DNA of 40,715 bases, taken from the NCBI GenBank assembly GCA_020847315.1, contig JADLCF010000082.1, positions 1 to 40,715 of the forward strand. Direction: 5' to 3'. The position numbers were made by a program, and so were the translations under genes. Position 1 is the first letter of the stretch; every line of letters begins with the position of its first letter. The DNA is from Bryobacterales bacterium. GTDB taxonomy: Bacteria > Acidobacteriota > Terriglobia > Bryobacterales > Bryobacteraceae. A model generated the notes under the pieces. That model was not told where the DNA came from. It ran no database searches and saw only the letters and a list, made by a program, of their open reading frames with translations. Shown in pieces: positions 15,071 to 22,726 of this stretch.

Positions 15071-15593
15071 GGCAGAGAGATTCCGGATGGAGTTTTCGAT
15101 TTCGACTATATCGAACTCGCCGGGAAGAATCGTGACAATTCGTTTGAACCGGTACGAACCGTCGTGGAATGCAGCACGGTCCTCGCGGAATGGCCTCCAT
15201 GGATAACATGCCGGAAGTCGATCCGGCGTGGAGCGCGGTGATGGGACGGGGTGTGCCGGGCATTCCTGGTCTTCACGCCGCGATTTTCGAGCCCACCGTG
15301 ACGCAGGTTCTGTGGTGCGAACCCCTCGAGAGCCATCGCGAAAACCCTGTATTTCTGAAGATCTTTCGGCACACGGACCTCCCGGAAGCAGGCGCGTGTC
15401 TCGCGCCGCGCCGCCTGATTTATTCCCATGCGGAACGTCGTTTCCGCCTGCGCAGACCGGTAACCGTCTCTCCGTGGCCATGAACATCGAATATGCGGCG
15501 AACGGGAACTACGGCTGTGGGATAGCCTCGGGAGACTGACTCTCGATAGACTGCGAAGGGATAGCGGATCTCGCAAGGAGCCAGAACAAGACC
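15071..15593. other. 523-base stretch without a confident gene
   Basis: This lies between the divergently oriented DUF1080-TM gene and the aldehyde dehydrogenase. Reading frames exist on both strands, but only the small plus-strand frame at 15199-15483 looks protein-like. No tRNA, terminator or strong promoter was recognised. The ribosome-binding region of the dehydrogenase (AAGGAG at about 15575) lies at its right end. Confidence 0.4.
15199..15483 (+). CDS. Possible small hypothetical protein
   Basis: About 94 residues from ATG 15199 (ATG 15169 and 15190 are also in frame). The third codon positions are GC-rich and the composition is balanced, with acidic residues and phrases such as EVDPAWSAVMGRGVPGIPGLHAA and FLKIFRHTDLPEAGA. 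No family is recognised, no signal or membrane helix is seen, and the ribosome-binding site is weak. It may be a real short gene, a gene remnant, or chance. Function unknown. Confidence 0.3.
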   Translation: MDNMPEVDPAWSAVMGRGVPGIPGLHAAIFEPTVTQVLWCEPLESHRENPVFLKIFRHTDLPEAGACLAPRRLIYSHAERRFRLRRPVTVSPWP

Positions 15594-17027
15594 ATGGAGA
15601 AGTTCCAGAACCTGATCGCCGGAGAATGGACCGATTCGGGGGAGTTTCAATCGAACGTGAATCCCTCCGATCTCAGTGACGTGATTGGGGAGTATGCGCG
15701 GGCTGACGCGAAGGCGGCCGCGCTGGCGATCGAGGCGGCGGATCGGGCTTTTCCCGGTTGGTCCGTTTCCAGCATCCAGCAGCGCGCGGACATCCTCGAC
15801 AAAGTGGGCTCGGCCATTCTGGCCCGCAAGGAGGAGCTTGGCCGCCTGCTTGCTCGCGAAGAGGGGAAAACGCTTGCTGAGGCGATCGGGGAAGCGGGCC
15901 GTGCCGGGCAGATTTTCAAGTACTTCGCGGGTGAAGCGCTGCGCATCCACGGCGAGAAGATGAGTTCCGTGCGGCCGGGCGTTGAGGTGGAGATCACGCG
16001 CGAACCGGTAGGCGTCGTGGGAATTATCACGCCGTGGAATTTTCCCATCGCCATTCCAGCCTGGAAGATCGCTCCCGCGCTGGCGTTCGGCAATTGCGTG
16101 GTGTTTAAGCCAGCCGACCTTGTGCCGGGCTGCGCCTGGGCGATCGCCGATCTGCTCCACCAGGCAGGTATCCCGAAGGGTGTATTCAATTTGGTGATGG
16201 GGCGTGGATCGGTGGTGGGAGAGGCCATCGTGGAATCGCCCAGAATTCACGCGATCTCTTTCACGGGATCGGTAGCCACGGGTCGCAAGATCGCCGTCCG
16301 ATGCGCGGAACTCGGCAAGAAGCTGCAACTGGAGATGGGCGGTAAGAATCCGCTGGTGGTTCTAGACGATGCGGACCTAACGGTGGCGGTGAATGCGGCG
16401 GTGAATGGCGCGTATTTCTCCACCGGGCAGCGATGCACGGCGTCGAGCCGGCTGGTTGTGACCGCGGGCATCCATGACGCATTCGCCGAAGCAATGAAGG
16501 AAGCGGCTGCGAAGCTGGTGGTTGGCAACGCACTGCATCCGGAGACCCAGATCGGCCCTGTGGTGGACGACGCGCAATTGCGCCAGGATCTTTTCTATAC
16601 GGATCTGGCGAGGCAGGAGAACGCCGAAGTCAGCGGAGGGCGGCTGCTTGCGAGAGAGGCCAAGGGTTTCTATCTGGAGCCCGCGCTGTTTCTGAATACG
16701 ACGAACGAAATGCGAATCAACCGGGAAGAGATCTTCGGGCCAAGTGCGAGCGTGATTCGCGTGAAGGATTACGAGGAGGCGCTTGCCGTAGCCAACGATA
16801 CCGAGTTCGGGCTTTGCGCCGGAATTTGCACCCAATCCCTGAAGTACGCGAGCCACTTCCAGCGGCATGCCGAAGCCGGCATGGTGATGGTGAATTTGCC
16901 CACCGCGGGCGTCGACTATCACGTGCCGTTCGGGGGAAGGAAAGCGTCGAGCTATGGTCCGCGTGAGCAGGGCGGGTACGCGCGGGAATTCTACACCACG
17001 GTGAAGACCACGTACCTCGCGCCTTAG
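15594..17027 (+). CDS. Aldehyde dehydrogenase, 2-oxoglutarate-semialdehyde type
   Basis: 477 residues, full length for the ALDH superfamily. NAD-binding segment: GVVGIITPWNFPIAIPAWKIAPALAFGN-type residues around 135-165, then ISFTGSVATGRKI. Catalytic Glu247 lies in LEMGGKNP and catalytic Cys281 in GQRCTASSR. The C-terminal segment TAGVDYHVPFGGRKASSYGPREQGGYAREFYTTVKT is characteristic, in my recollection, of alpha-ketoglutarate semialdehyde (2,5-dioxopentanoate) dehydrogenases of oxidative pentose or hexarate degradation. Reaction: semialdehyde plus NAD(P)+ to 2-oxoglutarate. The start has AAGGAG about 13 bases upstream. The DapA-superfamily gene at 9856-10776 could be a partner enzyme but is not adjacent. 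The substrate assignment is less certain than the family. Confidence 0.9.
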   Translation: MEKFQNLIAGEWTDSGEFQSNVNPSDLSDVIGEYARADAKAAALAIEAADRAFPGWSVSSIQQRADILDKVGSAILARKEELGRLLAREEGKTLAEAIGEAGRAGQIFKYFAGEALRIHGEKMSSVRPGVEVEITREPVGVVGIITPWNFPIAIPAWKIAPALAFGNCVVFKPADLVPGCAWAIADLLHQAGIPKGVFNLVMGRGSVVGEAIVESPRIHAISFTGSVATGRKIAVRCAELGKKLQLEMGGKNPLVVLDDADLTVAVNAAVNGAYFSTGQRCTASSRLVVTAGIHDAFAEAMKEAAAKLVVGNALHPETQIGPVVDDAQLRQDLFYTDLARQENAEVSGGRLLAREAKGFYLEPALFLNTTNEMRINREEIFGPSASVIRVKDYEEALAVANDTEFGLCAGICTQSLKYASHFQRHAEAGMVMVNLPTAGVDYHVPFGGRKASSYGPREQGGYAREFYTTVKTTYLAP

Positions 17028-17048
17028 CGGGAGCCGCCAGGCGAACGG

Positions 17049-17330
17049 CTATGCGGATTCGGGCTGTTCCCGCGCGGCCGCGGGAAGGCCGGATCTCGCG
17101 AGAAGCTGGCGAGCCTTTGCATAGTCTTCGCGGCTAACAAGGATGATGGCTGCTTCAGCAACCGGATGGCCCGTTCGAAGCGACGCGGATTCGCGATCAA
17201 TACGGATGCAGGAGAGGCCGGAATCGCGCATCAGATCTTCAATCTCGCGGGCCTCCACTTCGGAAGCGCAATGCGCGAGAATCGGGTGCGAACTGGGAAC
17301 AGATGGGAAACGGTCCGAGGGTGGGGCCAT
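17049..17330 (-). CDS. DUF2007-like small protein
   Basis: 93 residues; AGGAGG lies 12 bases before the ATG (17328-17330), a rather long spacing. The core follows the DUF2007 pattern: a short beta strand (HPILAHCAS), a helix that reads [14 protein letters not shown] as in the family's subunit-switch helix, a strand (CIRIDRES), then [19 protein letters not shown] as the final strand and helix. Such proteins are annotated as putative prokaryotic signal-transducing proteins with a ferredoxin-like fold of unknown role. It is convergent with the aldehyde dehydrogenase (21 bases between stops). Assignment is by pattern only. Confidence 0.7.
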   Translation of the reverse strand: MAPPSDRFPSVPSSHPILAHCASEVEAREIEDLMRDSGLSCIRIDRESASLRTGHPVAEAAIILVSREDYAKARQLLARSGLPAAAREQPESA

Positions 17331-17460
17331 TGCGTTACCGGGCCTCCTCTTTCTAGGATGTTACACCCGCAGCGGTGGTTTCGCGAAAGCAGCGTGCGGC
17401 AACACTCCGCCTCGCATACACTGGATGTCAACCTTACGCCAACCAGAGGAGCGCGCGACA

Positions 17461-18324
17461 ATGGAAGACCTTTCGCATAGACATGAACCGGTGGGGACCT
17501 TGTTTCCGGAACCGGGGCCGGCGGAATCTTACAAGATCTCCGAAGAACAGATCGCGCAGTTCAACGAACAGGGATTCGTTTCGGGGATCCGCCTCTGCGA
17601 CGACCGGCAAGTGGAGGCGCTGCGAGAGGCGCTCGCTCGCGTGGCGGACCCAGGGCATCCCCGCCACTCGCTGTTTCACGAGTATCACTCGAACGAGTCC
17701 ACCAATGCCGATACCGTGCTGTTCCATGCGTTGGGCGCCTGGAGAGTGGAGGAAGCATTCCACGATCTCTTGTGGAATCCCGCATTCCTGATACCTGCGT
17801 CTCAACTTCTCGGCGGCTCTGTTCGGTTTTGGCACGATCAATTGTTTTCGAAGCCCGCAAAGCACGGAGGAGTGGTGGCGTGGCATCAGGACTATTCTTA
17901 TTGGACCCGCACCGTTCCCATCGCCCACCTCACCTGCTGGCTCGCACTGGACGATAGCACGGTCGAGAACGGCTGCCTGCACTATGTGCCCGGTAGCCAT
18001 CGGTGGAACCTGCTTCCGATCACCGGGCTGGCCGGGAACATGGAAGAAATCATGACGGTGCTCAGCGAGGAGCAGAAGGCGGCATTCCGGCCCGCGCCGA
18101 TTGAATTGAAGAAGGGGGAGTGCGCCATCCATCATTCCCTGCTGGTCCATGGTTCTTATGAGAACCGCTCGGAACGGCCCCGTAGGGCCACGGTGATCAA
18201 TGTTTTCCGGGATGGAGTGCAATCGGCGAGGGATGATGAGCCGCTCGAGAGGGTGCCTCCCATCCCGGCGGGACAGGCCATGGGCGGGCAGTTCTTTCCA
18301 CTGCTGTACGACGCAGCCCGGTAG
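17461..18324 (+). CDS. Phytanoyl-CoA dioxygenase (PhyH) family oxygenase
   Basis: 287 residues from ATG 17461, with GAGGAG 9 bases upstream. It has the non-haem iron / 2-oxoglutarate facial triad: His142 and Asp144 in WHQDYSYW, and distal His230 in HHSLLVHGS, followed by the 2-oxoglutarate-binding Arg in [11 protein letters not shown]. The segment [18 protein letters not shown] is the typical PhyH core strand. Family reaction: Fe(II)- and 2-oxoglutarate-dependent hydroxylation with release of succinate and CO2; substrates range from phytanoyl-CoA to ectoine and secondary metabolites. The gene stands alone, divergent from the DUF2007-like gene. Substrate unknown. Confidence 0.9.
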   Translation: MEDLSHRHEPVGTLFPEPGPAESYKISEEQIAQFNEQGFVSGIRLCDDRQVEALREALARVADPGHPRHSLFHEYHSNESTNADTVLFHALGAWRVEEAFHDLLWNPAFLIPASQLLGGSVRFWHDQLFSKPAKHGGVVAWHQDYSYWTRTVPIAHLTCWLALDDSTVENGCLHYVPGSHRWNLLPITGLAGNMEEIMTVLSEEQKAAFRPAPIELKKGECAIHHSLLVHGSYENRSERPRRATVINVFRDGVQSARDDEPLERVPPIPAGQAMGGQFFPLLYDAAR

Positions 18325-18729
18325 GATGGGGGCGAGCCGCGGAAGCTCGAAGCGTTCAGTCAAGGAAGGATTCGCCTCCATGCGAGAGGAGCCGGTGTAA
18401 GAGGCCCGGGGCAAAAGGTACTTGGCCACCGATGGAAGTCCTCACCATGTACCAAAGACGACGACTTGAAGATTGATACCGTAGGATAAATCTGCAAATA
18501 GGCTCTCATTCCCGCGTTCATAGGGAATTTTCAGTCCGAATCGTTTCCCAACCCTCGAAATGACGCGGGCAGACCCTATCCTTTGGGGATTCGACTCTAA
18601 CGTACTGCGATTGTTGACGTTATTAGGGATTGCAGAGCGGAAGACCAGTTTCGGCGACGGACGTGAAGGTGTAACGCAGCCGAGAACGCGAGATAGAAAG
18701 GACAGGTTCAGGAGTACTGGAGCGTAACA
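18325..18729. other. 405-base lower-GC intergenic stretch
   Basis: No convincing protein is coded here. From about 18420 the base composition is visibly more AT-rich than the neighbouring genes, with runs such as AGGATAAATCTGCAAATAGG and GGGAATTTTCAGTCCG. A TTGACG hexamer (18614-18619) is present, but no matching -10 is seen. A 5-base hairpin (CGAGC...GCTCG) follows the PhyH stop and has no T-run. The stretch could be a leader of the following orphan gene or transferred DNA. Confidence 0.4.
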
Positions 18730-18798
18730 ATGTGCTCATCCATCCAAATTTTGGGTTTATCTCAGGGAATCAACTGGCATACTGGTTATGCGGAGTGA
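18730..18798 (+). CDS. Possible 22-codon leader ORF upstream of the 18804 gene
   Basis: ATG at 18730 has GGAG 7 bases upstream. The frame reads MCSSIQILGLSQGINWHTGYAE and ends with TGA at 18796-18798, five bases before the ATG at 18804. Its stop region overlaps the GGAG that serves the next gene, an arrangement suited to translational coupling. The alternative is that GTG 18732, in another frame, is the true start of the longer gene. No regulatory amino-acid run is visible. Confidence 0.25.
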   Translation: MCSSIQILGLSQGINWHTGYAE

Positions 18799-18803
18799 TC
18801 GGG

Positions 18804-19238
18804 ATGAAGGTAAGCACCTATTACGACCTCGGGCTTCCCAGCATCGGCACCATCTCCTTAACGGAGATGGCCGAGCACCGGAACCCCCTGGTTGTAGCGC
18901 TCGCCAAATTTCTTGAGGTGAAAGGGAAGTACCTCCCCGAAGACCGGTTTGACGTGAAGCTCCTGCTTCATCTGGCGGGATTTGTGGAGCCGATGGGTGG
19001 GGGCAAACGCTACGATTTCAATAAGATCCGCATCGGACTTGGCGGTGGGTCGTCCAGCTTCCGGCCCATCCAGCCCGGCACGACGAACAGCATGCAGAAC
19101 AATCCGTGGCAAATCGCATTTTTGCGTGAGCGCTCGCGCGCGGTAGAAGCGATTGCCGTGAAGCGTCTGGGAATGTCGGAAGGCAAACGGGCGCTAGCTC
19201 AAATGCTCACCCAGAGCCATACGTTTCATCTCGAATAA
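18804..19238 (+). CDS. Hypothetical protein of unknown family
   Basis: 144 residues from ATG 18804, with GGAG 8 bases upstream. An in-frame GTG at 18732 would add 24 residues, but those codons are AT-rich at third positions and do not look coding. No signal peptide or membrane helix is seen. The middle (EVKGKYLPEDRFDVKLLLHLAGFVEP) and C-terminal helices (FLRERSRAVEAIAVKRLGMSEGKRALAQML) are probably alpha-helical, and the centre is Gly/Ser-rich (GLGGGSSSF). It is isolated: preceded by a lower-GC stretch, and convergent with the thioredoxin-like gene. I do not recognise the family. Confidence 0.55.
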   Translation: MKVSTYYDLGLPSIGTISLTEMAEHRNPLVVALAKFLEVKGKYLPEDRFDVKLLLHLAGFVEPMGGGKRYDFNKIRIGLGGGSSSFRPIQPGTTNSMQNNPWQIAFLRERSRAVEAIAVKRLGMSEGKRALAQMLTQSHTFHLE

Positions 19239-19258
19239 CTGCCCCGAAGCTGCTCGAA

Positions 19259-19274
19259 TCCCTCATTCGAGGGA
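19259..19274. terminator. Hairpin between convergent genes, weak terminator candidate
   Basis: TCCCTC-ATTC-GAGGGA is a perfect 6-bp stem with a 4-base loop, between the stops of the 18804 gene and the convergent thioredoxin-like gene. Neither strand has a good T-run after it, so intrinsic termination would be inefficient. Confidence 0.35.
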
Positions 19275-19330
19275 GTTCTCCCCATCGGCCTGCGCGCAGT
19301 TGCCCACTCAGACTGAGCGTGGCGGATTGT

Positions 19331-19960
19331 CTATCGCTTAGGCGCCGCTTCCTGGAGGAAGGCGCGGAATCGCTCCGGAGAGTAGCCCGTATTCGTGCCG
19401 AGAGTCGCTACCCGCTGGGAACGCAGCAGAGCCCCCTTCGCGTCGAGCACGAAGAAGTGCGGAAATCCGCGAACGAGTGGATACTTCGAAAGCGTGGCGG
19501 CATTCTGGTTTTCAGCGCTAAAGTTCACCTTTACAAACACATAGTTCCTGCGCCGAAGATCCGCGATTTCGGATTGCTCATCAAAAAAGCGATCCAGGAT
19601 CTTGCAGTAAGGGCACCAGGTTCCACCCACTTCGAGAAGGACGAGCTTTCCCTCGCGGCCCGCCGCGGCGACGGCGGCGCGGATATCGGCGGAGGCATCA
19701 CGGCGCGGATCAAATTCGAGGACTTCGGCGGACCCTCCGGTCTGTGATCGGCTCGTGGCGCCCGGCGCGCCCAGCGTCTGCCCGCGCACCGCCTCCGGAA
19801 CCCGTTCAAAGTCGCCCTCGTCAAGCACAACGACGCCGTCCGATTCCACGGAATGCTTCGCGGGCGGCTGCGGGTGGGATTGCATCGGCAGACTCAGGCC
19901 GAGGCACAGGAATGTCGCCAGCATTCGAGCCGTGACAAGAGCCGCCGGAACATCCACCAT
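19331..19960 (-). CDS. Exported thioredoxin-like protein
   Basis: About 209 residues from ATG 19958-19960. An N-terminal hydrophobic segment (MLATFLCLGLSLPM) suggests export or anchoring. A linker of about 70 residues precedes a thioredoxin fold: LVLLEVGGTWCPYCKILDRFF contains the WCPYC active site, FVKVNFS is the next strand, and RGFPHFFVLD carries the cis-Pro. Asn and Gly replace some residues usual in thioredoxin 1, and the pattern fits thioredoxin_7 or DsbD-gamma/TlpA-like proteins that reduce or oxidise periplasmic disulfides. The start lies just after a hairpin that would cover its ribosome-binding sequence. It is downstream of the nuo operon (nuoH stop 20068) on the same strand. Confidence 0.85.
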   Translation of the reverse strand: MVDVPAALVTARMLATFLCLGLSLPMQSHPQPPAKHSVESDGVVVLDEGDFERVPEAVRGQTLGAPGATSRSQTGGSAEVLEFDPRRDASADIRAAVAAAGREGKLVLLEVGGTWCPYCKILDRFFDEQSEIADLRRRNYVFVKVNFSAENQNAATLSKYPLVRGFPHFFVLDAKGALLRSQRVATLGTNTGYSPERFRAFLQEAAPKR

Positions 19961-19962
19961 CA

Positions 19963-19978
19963 CCCTACCAGTGTAGGG
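19963..19978 (-). promoter_or_regulatory. Perfect hairpin covering the ribosome-binding site of the thioredoxin-like gene
   Basis: On the minus strand CCCTAC-ACTG-GTAGGG is a perfect 6-bp stem with a 4-base loop, ending two bases before the ATG at 19960. The likely Shine-Dalgarno bases (GTAGGG) form its 3' arm. It could limit translation, or be a DNA operator dyad; the structure is seen, the function is inferred. Confidence 0.4.
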
Positions 19979-20067
19979 GCAGACCGGCGGAATCGGAGCC
20001 AATCGATGGGACTGGTTGCCGAATGCCGGAAGGGTACGCGGGAGCCGTGGCGAGCCGCACTCGCTTG

Positions 20068-21246
20068 TTAACCCTTTGCAACGCCGATGACCGCGTGGAC
20101 CAGGAGCATCCCCATGCCCAGAGGGATCAGGTAGCGCCAGCCGACGTTCATGAGTTGATCGTAGCGGAGGCGGGGGAAGGTGCCGCGGATCCAGATCATC
20201 GAATAGATGAGCAGGCTGAGCTTTGAGAAAAACCAGAAGGGTCCGGAGAGGGCCGCGGCGATCGGGGGAAACAGGAACAGCGCGGCGCAGCCGAGCAGGA
20301 ACACCCCCACGGCGATCAATACCAGGCGCTGATGCATGAGTTTCAGCCTGCGCACGAGGTGGAGCGAACCGAGGCCCGAGAGACCGAAAACGAGGACGGG
20401 AACTCCCACATTGAGCGGAACTTCCAGGAAAGCCACATTGGCGAACGGGCGCAGCCAACCGCCGAGGAACAGTGTGACGGCAACCCCGGCGACGACGCAC
20501 ATCGCGGCATACTCCGCGAGAAAGAAGAGCGCCCAGCGGAAGCCGCTGTACTCCGTCATATAGCCGGCCACGAGTTCCGATTCCGCTTCAGGAAGATCGA
20601 AAGGCGCGCGGTTCGTTTCGGCCGTGGACGCAATGAAGTAAATCACAAACGAGACGATCATCAGTCCGTAATTATCGAAGATGCCCCACAGGTGCTGGTG
20701 CTGCTGCTTCTCGACGGCGGCGACCATACTGAGGGACCCGGCGGCCATCACTCCGCCGAGCAAGCCGAGGGCCAGCGCCACTTCGTAGCTCACCAACTGG
20801 GCGGCACTGCGGAGCGAGCCCAGCAGAGAGTAATGCGAGTTCGAACTCCAGCCGCCCAAGATCACGCCGATAATCCCCACGGATGACATCGCCGCCACGG
20901 CGAGAACGCCCACGTTCACGTCCGCCACGATGATTCCCGCGCCAAAAGGAATGAAGCCCAGCGCGGCAAGCGCGGTGATGGCGGCAATGACGGGGGCGAT
21001 CCAGAAGATCCGGCGGTCGGCGTCGTCGGGAATTGTATCTTCCTTCAGCAGGAGCTTGAGCGCATCGGCGATGGGCTGCAGAAAGCCGTGGGGTCCGGTG
21101 CGCATGGGGCCCAGGCGGGTCTGCATGTCGGCAAGCACTTTCCGTTCGACGAGCACCAGATACCCGGCCACCAGCGGAAATAGCGCGATGATCGCCACGC
21201 CGGTGGCCAGTGGTACGAAGTAGGGATGTGCCATCATTTCGCCCAT
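20068..21246 (-). CDS. nuoH: NADH-quinone oxidoreductase subunit H, extended form
   Basis: 392 residues from ATG 21244-21246, preceded by AGGAG with a 7-base spacer. This is the membrane subunit of complex I that forms most of the quinone chamber. Conserved segments are clear: ERKVLADMQTRLGPMRTGPHG, LKLLLKEDTIPDDADRRIF, AETNRAPFDLPEAESELVAGYMTEYSGF, and RGTFPRLRYDQLMNVGW near the end. Typical NuoH has about 320-340 residues. The excess is mainly a roughly 60-residue insert between GGWLRPFANVAF and GPFWFFSKL, with about two extra membrane helices (around VPVLVFGLSGLGSLHLV and LVLIAVGVFLLGCAALFLF). It is the last gene of the operon, 10 bases after nuoN, an unusual position; normally nuoH follows nuoG. 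Confidence 0.93.
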   Translation of the reverse strand: MGEMMAHPYFVPLATGVAIIALFPLVAGYLVLVERKVLADMQTRLGPMRTGPHGFLQPIADALKLLLKEDTIPDDADRRIFWIAPVIAAITALAALGFIPFGAGIIVADVNVGVLAVAAMSSVGIIGVILGGWSSNSHYSLLGSLRSAAQLVSYEVALALGLLGGVMAAGSLSMVAAVEKQQHQHLWGIFDNYGLMIVSFVIYFIASTAETNRAPFDLPEAESELVAGYMTEYSGFRWALFFLAEYAAMCVVAGVAVTLFLGGWLRPFANVAFLEVPLNVGVPVLVFGLSGLGSLHLVRRLKLMHQRLVLIAVGVFLLGCAALFLFPPIAAALSGPFWFFSKLSLLIYSMIWIRGTFPRLRYDQLMNVGWRYLIPLGMGMLLVHAVIGVAKG

Positions 21247-21256
21247 CGAGCTTCTC

Positions 21257-22726
21257 CTAACGCAGAATCGACATTCCCGCCAGCCTGAGGAACGGCTCGG
21301 CAACCACGCCCAGGCCGATCGTTCCCACGCCGGCCCCCACAATCGCCAATCGCAGCCCCAGGCTGGGAATAAGGTTCATCGTGCTGGAGGGCGATTCCAG
21401 GAACATCGCCCGGACCACGCGGAAGTAGTAGTAAATCGCCACCGCGACATAGAGCACGCCGATGAGGGCCAGCCAGTAATGGCCGGTCTCAATGAGGGCG
21501 AGGAAGATGAAGTACTTCGCGATGAAGCCCGCGGTGGGCGGAATGCCCGCGAGCGAGACGAGGAACACGAGCATCATGACCGAGGCGGGCCCATTTCGCC
21601 GCATCAGCCCGTGCAGTTCTTCCATGGTCTCTCCGCTCGCGTCTTGCTGCCGCAGGCCAATCAGCACCAGGAACGCGCCGAAGTTCATGAAAGTGTAAAC
21701 AAAAGCGTAGATCACGACACCCTTGATGCCGGTCTCGTTCCCGGCCACGAGTCCGAGGAGCATATAGCCGGCGTGCGCGATAGCGCTATATGCAAGCATG
21801 CGCTTGATGTTGTGCTGGCTGAGCGCGCCAAGATTGCCGACCGTGATTGTCACGATGGCAACGAGCGCAATCATCGGCTCCCAAACTTCGCGGGAACTGG
21901 CCAACGGCCCTTCAAAGAGACGCAGAAGCAGTGCGACCGCAGCGGCTTTTGAGCCCACCGCCAGGTAAGCCGTTACCGGAGTCGGCGCGCCTTCATAGAC
22001 ATCCGGCGCCCACATGTGGAACGGAGCGGCCGCGAGTTTGAACAGAACGCCCACGGTAGTTGTGATGATCGCGATCACCAGCAGGGGCTCGTCGAGAGGC
22101 CGGGAGACGAGCGCGGCGGTGATTTCCGCGAGACGCGTGGAACCCGTCAAGCCATAGAGCAGAGAAAACCCGTACGCGAGGAAGGCGCTTGAAAACGAGC
22201 CCAGGATGAAGTACTTGATGGCGGCTTCATTCGAGCGCTTGTCCCGTGCGAGGAAGCCCACCAGCACGTAAAAAGTGATCGTCATCAACTCGACGCCGAT
22301 GAACAGGCTTACGAGCTCGGTGGCCGAGGCCAGAAAGAACATTCCGCATTGCGCCATCAACAGAAGGGCGTAGTATTCCCCGTGATTCTCCCGTTCCTCT
22401 TCGAGGTAGCGATAGCTGACCATGGCGGCCAGCAGCGCGGCTACGAGGAACATGAAGTTGAAGAAGATGGAGAAGCCATCGATCGAGAGCAATCCCTTGA
22501 AGGCCGCAACTGACGAGACCCCGGTAGATTCGAGGTAGACGAACTGGCGGAACAGGGCCACGCCCACGAAAATTTCGGCGACGATGACAAACCATGCGAG
22601 ATACCGCTTTTCGCGCGCGGACGGAAACAGCCACAAATCGAAGAGAAAAATCGCGCAGCCGAAGAGGCCCATCAACAGCGCGGGCAAAATCGCGAAGTGG
22701 TCTAGACTCGTGTAAAACTCACTCAT
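21257..22726 (-). CDS. nuoN: NADH-quinone oxidoreductase subunit N
   Basis: 489 residues with about 14 membrane helices, the antiporter-like proton-pumping subunit next to the quinone module. Diagnostic segments: the Glu in LVSLFIGVELMTITFYVLVGF, the lysine region SNEAAIKYFILGSFSSAFLAYG, and PFHMWAPDVYEGAPTPVTAYLAVGSKAAA. The HNIKRMLAYSAIAHAGYMLLG segment is the conserved helix with the broken TM12 region. Its ATG overlaps the nuoM stop (ATGA at 22723-22726), so translation is coupled. nuoH starts 10 bases after its stop. Full length and intact. Confidence 0.95.
   Translation of the reverse strand: MSEFYTSLDHFAILPALLMGLFGCAIFLFDLWLFPSAREKRYLAWFVIVAEIFVGVALFRQFVYLESTGVSSVAAFKGLLSIDGFSIFFNFMFLVAALLAAMVSYRYLEEERENHGEYYALLLMAQCGMFFLASATELVSLFIGVELMTITFYVLVGFLARDKRSNEAAIKYFILGSFSSAFLAYGFSLLYGLTGSTRLAEITAALVSRPLDEPLLVIAIITTTVGVLFKLAAAPFHMWAPDVYEGAPTPVTAYLAVGSKAAAVALLLRLFEGPLASSREVWEPMIALVAIVTITVGNLGALSQHNIKRMLAYSAIAHAGYMLLGLVAGNETGIKGVVIYAFVYTFMNFGAFLVLIGLRQQDASGETMEELHGLMRRNGPASVMMLVFLVSLAGIPPTAGFIAKYFIFLALIETGHYWLALIGVLYVAVAIYYYFRVVRAMFLESPSSTMNLIPSLGLRLAIVGAGVGTIGLGVVAEPFLRLAGMSILR

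Noticed and set aside
15106-15576. A 156-codon minus-strand frame upstream of the DUF1080-TM gene, and an N-terminal extension of that gene to 15487
   Set aside because: The extension is Arg/Ser/Pro-rich and would bury a clean signal peptide that starts at 15070.
18325-18420. Possible group II intron or reverse-transcriptase remnant after the PhyH gene
   Set aside because: A few phrases recall intron RNA (GAGGAGCCGGTGTAAG), but there is no reverse transcriptase, no domain V hairpin and no boundary motif.
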